Positions 61,071-64,000 of a stretch of 64,000 nucleotides of DNA are shown here, in pieces. The notes below the pieces were generated by a model. That model did not search any database, was not told the origin of the DNA, and was given only the letters and a program-made list of their open reading frames with translations. Within the stretch, counting starts at the first letter, position 1, and each line of letters starts with the position of its first letter. The stretch covers positions 1,426,001 through 1,490,000 of the forward strand of contig NZ_JRHC01000001.1 of assembly GCF_000949475.1 (NCBI RefSeq), in the 5' to 3' direction. Origin of the DNA: Draconibacterium sediminis (GTDB lineage: Bacteria > Bacteroidota > Bacteroidia > Bacteroidales > Prolixibacteraceae). The position numbers were made by a program, and so were the translations under genes.

Positions 61071-62255
61071 TTAATAGATCATCTCTTCTCTGAAGTTCTC
61101 GACAATCGACGAGAACGAATTCGCCACCGATTGCCCAAGGCCACATTTGGCCGTGTATTGCATCGTTTCGTTGAGGCGCAATAACTTGTCGAGATAGGAG
61201 GCCGGTTTTTCACCTCGTTTTACCGCTTTAATACCCAGTAATAATTGCTGGCATCCTACGCGGCAAGGTGTGCACTGCCCACACGATTCTTCGCGGAAAA
61301 ATTCGAGGTAATTATCGAGTACATTAAACATCGAACGCGAACTATTAAAAAGCATCATCGATCCGCCTGTAGGCAGCGAAATACCAGTCAGTTTGCCTTT
61401 AAAACCAATAGCGGCATCTTTAAATTTTTTGCGCGGAACAAGAAAACCCGAAGCTCCGCCAACCTGTACGGCTTTGGTATCGCCGTCGCCAAATTCGTAA
61501 ACGAAATCCTGCAGGCTCATTCCCAGCTCCAATTCGTAAATACCCGGTTTGGGTGTATCGCCCGATACCGAGAACAACTTGGTGCCACGCGAGTATTGAA
61601 CGCCCAAATCATAGAATTTTTTTGCACCGTATTTAAAAATAGTGAAAGTGTGTACCAGTGTTTCCACATTGTTGATTACGGTAGGTTTTCCCATAAAACC
61701 GGCTTGCGTTGGAAATGGTGGTTTGTTTCGCGGCTCACCACGTTTTCCTTCCATAGATTCCATTAAAGCGGTTTCTTCACCGCAAATGTAAGCGCCACTA
61801 CCCATAAAAATCGAGATCTTGAAATCAAGATTTGTCTCCTGGCAGTAGTAGTCGAACTCGTCGATGACCTTGTTTAACTCGGGCAACAGAAATTTATATT
61901 CGCCCCGTAAATAGATAAAGCCTCTTTTAGCTCCGGTAATGTATCCACAAATAGCCATTGCTGTTAGAACTTTATAGGGAACGCGCGATAATATTTCACG
62001 GTCTTTAAAAGTGCCGGGTTCGCCTTCATCGGCATTACATATCACGTATTTTTCTTTCTCTTTTGATTCCGCAGTCAATTTCCATTTTAGCCCGGTTGGA
62101 AATCCAGCTCCGCCACGTCCTTTTAGTTCTGAACTGATGAGCTCGTTGATAAGATCCTGTGGTTTCCTTTGTAGCGTTGAAGACAGAATTTTTTCCCAGT
62201 CGTTTTCATTTCTGAAAATGAAATCTACACGTTTTAATTGATTTGAAGTTGCCAT
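61071..62255 (-). CDS. hydB: Hydrogenase subunit HydB, short form
   Basis: A 394-residue NuoF-type subunit: LKGRGGAGFPTGLKW (flavin/NADH loop), NADEGEPGTFKDREIL, GSGAYICGEETALMES, SLBB-like middle and the [4Fe-4S] ESCGQCTPCRVGCQQL. Compared with the 597-residue HydB at 33721 it lacks both the N-terminal thioredoxin-like [2Fe-2S] domain and the C-terminal two-cluster ferredoxin domain. It starts 10 bp after hydC and ends 21 bp before hydA. Confidence 0.92.
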   Translation of the reverse strand: MATSNQLKRVDFIFRNENDWEKILSSTLQRKPQDLINELISSELKGRGGAGFPTGLKWKLTAESKEKEKYVICNADEGEPGTFKDREILSRVPYKVLTAMAICGYITGAKRGFIYLRGEYKFLLPELNKVIDEFDYYCQETNLDFKISIFMGSGAYICGEETALMESMEGKRGEPRNKPPFPTQAGFMGKPTVINNVETLVHTFTIFKYGAKKFYDLGVQYSRGTKLFSVSGDTPKPGIYELELGMSLQDFVYEFGDGDTKAVQVGGASGFLVPRKKFKDAAIGFKGKLTGISLPTGGSMMLFNSSRSMFNVLDNYLEFFREESCGQCTPCRVGCQQLLLGIKAVKRGEKPASYLDKLLRLNETMQYTAKCGLGQSVANSFSSIVENFREEMIY

Positions 62256-62265
62256 AATTGCCGGT

Positions 62266-62742
62266 TTAGTGGTTTTGATTTACTTTCATGTAGGCCGATA
62301 ATATCTCCCTCACTTTCTCAGGAGTGAGTTCGGTATAAATTTCATCGTTAATCAGCATTGCCGGTGCCTTGTGACACCAGCCCAGGCAGTTGGTTTCCAG
62401 CAGGGTGAATTGTTTGTCGGGGGTGGTTTCCCCTAAACGAATTTTTAGCATGTCTTGTATGGCAAACAAAATCTGGTTTTTACCCTTCATGGCGCAGGTA
62501 ATGGTTTTGCACACCCGAATAATGAACTTTCCGGTAGGTTTGGTTTCAAGGAATGAATAAAAAGTGGCAGTTCCGTACACATCGGCAGCCGGAATATCAA
62601 TTTCCCGCGCAATCTCGATCATCGAACGTTCTGAAAGGAAATTTTCCTGTTCAACCACTCCTTGTAAAATGGGTAAAACACTCTCCCGGCTACGACCATG
62701 TTTCTCAGCCAGGTTTTTAACTAAGGTTTGGATTGGATCCAT
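62266..62742 (-). CDS. hydC: Hydrogenase subunit HydC, second copy (NuoE-like)
   Basis: A 158-residue thioredoxin-like [2Fe-2S] protein: helical N-terminus (VLPILQGVVEQENFLSERSMIEIARE), GTATFYSFLETKP, ligands VCKTITCAMKG and TNCLGWCHKAPAM. First gene of the second hydrogenase operon. Diverged strongly from the HydC at 37332, so the two sets are not a recent duplication. Confidence 0.92.
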   Translation of the reverse strand: MDPIQTLVKNLAEKHGRSRESVLPILQGVVEQENFLSERSMIEIAREIDIPAADVYGTATFYSFLETKPTGKFIIRVCKTITCAMKGKNQILFAIQDMLKIRLGETTPDKQFTLLETNCLGWCHKAPAMLINDEIYTELTPEKVREILSAYMKVNQNH

Positions 62743-63184
62743 GAGGCAAGTTTTAGTTATTAAGATTGGTTTTTAGTTGTTATTGTTAAGTAGAGCGCCA
62801 GTTAAGGCTGGATCGATTTTTAATTGCTGCATGAAATAAAGAAATAATTCTTTATTTATTATAAACAAATGTACGGAGTAATCGCATAAAATAACAGCAT
62901 ATTTGCTTCATAACATTATGTTTTTCAGCAGAAAACAGATAATGTGATCAAGTCGGGTTTTAAATTGAGCGGAGAACCTAATTTTTGTCATGTATAAAAG
63001 TGTTCTAAAAATGGTTAAGAAGGGGCGGAGTGCAATGTAGTCTAAATAAGAATTATTAGCTGAGGTCAAAACTTGAGATTCATTAACAATTTATTTAAAG
63101 AAAATTAAAGAATGAAGCAACCTTTTGGTGCTGTTTTTTGTCTAATTTTATAGAGCCATAAAACAATTTAACAAGTTCATTAAA
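62743..63184. promoter_or_regulatory. Divergent intergenic region of the second hydrogenase operon
   Basis: A 442-bp A+T-rich gap. On the minus strand TACATTTG (plus 62866-62873) fits the TAnnTTTG element and would give a leader of about 120 bases for hydC; a clear TTTG partner was not found. For the rightward gene, TAATTTTA at 63143 with TTTTG at 63123 is weak and too closely spaced. No ORF or RNA gene was recognised. Confidence 0.4.
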
Positions 63185-63586
63185 ATGAAAACAGTATTAA
63201 TCACCCATTTCGCTGTTCTGTTATTAATTATTCCGGGCATGAGTTGGGCCCAAATTGTAACCATAACAGGTTATGTTAATAATGGATCCAACGGAAAAGC
63301 TATGGAAAACGTAAGTATTTTTGAAAAGAATTCAGGAATCGGAACAATTACCAATCAGAATGGATTTTATAAACTAATTCTTGATAAGGGCGATATTGAT
63401 TTGTCCATTTCAAATGGAGGTTTTAAACCGGTTTTACACCACGTTGAAGCCGTTTCAGATACTACATTGGTAGTTAGCCTTCAGCCACTGTTGAGCAGTA
63501 AAAACCGACAGAAAAAGAACGATCAGGTACATGCTGAGCTGGAACTGGAAAAGAAGAATGATAGAAAGGGATTTAAACTATTCTAG
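63185..63586 (+). CDS. Small exported carboxypeptidase-like regulatory-domain protein
   Basis: 133 residues with a signal peptide (MKTVLITHFAVLLLIIPGMSWAQ). TITGYVNNGSNGKAMENVSIFEKNSGIGT and DLSISNGGFKPVLHHVE form a single carboxypeptidase-D-regulatory-like beta sandwich of the type found at TonB-receptor N-termini, but here it ends after about 85 residues with a basic tail (KNDRKGFKLF). It may be a complete small periplasmic protein. Function unknown. Confidence 0.72.
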   Translation: MKTVLITHFAVLLLIIPGMSWAQIVTITGYVNNGSNGKAMENVSIFEKNSGIGTITNQNGFYKLILDKGDIDLSISNGGFKPVLHHVEAVSDTTLVVSLQPLLSSKNRQKKNDQVHAELELEKKNDRKGFKLF

Positions 63587-63610
63587 CACCTTAGCCGGCC
63601 AACAGCTTTT

Positions 63611-64000
63611 CTATTTCGTTTCCACAATTTCTTTAATAATTTTTCCCTGGCATTTGTCGGGTCTTGGCACCGAGATTAATTCGGCCAGCGTTGGCACGAG
63701 GTCAACAGCATTGTGCGTTGTGCTAATGGTTTGAGCTTTAATTCCTTTTCCCCAGATTACTACCGGAATTCGCGACTGATCGGTGTAATTGGCACGTTTA
63801 AATTTATAACCCGGTTGCCAGCCTTCCTTTAAGGTATAGATAAAATCGCCCGAACGGTTTTTGTGGTAAGTATTGTACAGCGGTTCGAACAAGCCGTTTG
63901 CCGAACTGCCCTGTTCCAGCTGGAAAGCGGGCATCGATACCTGAACGCCGGTAAACTGGTTGATGAAATTTGAGGAAACCTCGCGCAATTCATTTAGCGT
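63611..64000 (-). CDS. Alkaline-phosphatase-superfamily protein, C-terminal part (5' end outside window)
   Basis: The frame is open on the minus strand from base 64000 to the stop at 63611-63613, about 129 residues. PVVIWGKGIKAQTISTTHNAVDLVPTLAELI is the terminal part of alkaline phosphatase / phosphodiesterase (PafA-like) proteins, in which the His of the TTHNAVD-type segment contributes to the metal site. Upstream catalytic residues are not in the window, so the exact activity is open. Confidence 0.75.
   Translation of the reverse strand, partial: TLNELREVSSNFINQFTGVQVSMPAFQLEQGSSANGLFEPLYNTYHKNRSGDFIYTLKEGWQPGYKFKRANYTDQSRIPVVIWGKGIKAQTISTTHNAVDLVPTLAELISVPRPDKCQGKIIKEIVETK

Overview
The window looks like a chromosomal segment of a member of the Bacteroidota, most likely an anaerobic or facultative marine/sediment lineage of the Marinilabiliales/Prolixibacteraceae type. 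Supporting signs are a subtilase with a type IX secretion sorting domain, a gliding-motility GldF-GldG protein, a TonB receptor with an N-terminal carboxypeptidase-like domain, promoters resembling the TTTG / TAnnTTTG class, few Shine-Dalgarno sequences, and many short Bacteroidota-style hypothetical proteins. Genus assignment is inference. No plasmid, phage or large island was recognised; most of the window is core-like chromosome.

Layout. 1-4.0 kb: end of a DUF3472 protein, then a leftward nucleotidyltransferase / phosphohexomutase / sugar-1-kinase set that looks like amino-sugar activation. 4.4-10 kb: a small twin-arginine protein, a MORN protein, a secreted subtilase, exonuclease VII (xseA-xseB), a DUF2007 protein and deoC. 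10.1-14.4 kb: a chorismatase-like enzyme, a noncoding array of 42-bp palindromic repeats, and a TonB receptor controlled by a TPP riboswitch, so probably a thiamine receptor. 14.6-24.3 kb: a GH78 rhamnosidase, thioesterase, glycosyltransferase, inositol-phosphatase-like enzyme, mtaB, PhoH and folC. 24.4-25.8 kb: two tRNA-Val(UAC) genes followed by a tandemly duplicated cassette of tRNA-derived repeats, terminators and two small GIY-YIG nuclease genes.

26.4-37.8 kb is the metabolic centrepiece. A rightward operon encodes a trimeric NAD-linked [FeFe] hydrogenase (hydB-hydA-hydC) preceded by an H-cluster protein of sensory type, two DRTGG proteins, two HATPase proteins, a PHP phosphoesterase and a [2Fe-2S] ferredoxin. 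A divergent operon carries a PAS protein and a SpoIIE phosphatase. Together they suggest a redox/H2-sensing partner-switch module attached to a bifurcating-type hydrogenase. A second, shorter hydrogenase (hydC-hydB-hydA) lies leftward at 59.3-62.7 kb; it has a Cys-to-Ser change in the H-cluster L1 motif and a HydB without the terminal Fe-S domains. The maturases HydE, HydF and HydG are not in the window.

37.9-54.2 kb holds mostly housekeeping genes: hydrolases, an S9 peptidase, surE, lpxB, the GldFG fusion, dnaN, a DnaQ-type exonuclease, FAH-family and thioesterase genes and an AGCS symporter. 54.4-56.6 kb is a family of four small paralogous membrane proteins with an XRE-type regulator and a truncated second copy of that regulator, evidence of local duplication. 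The right end has a secreted EEP phosphatase/nuclease, an esterase, ogt, the second hydrogenase, a small carboxypeptidase-like-domain protein and the end of an alkaline-phosphatase-superfamily gene.
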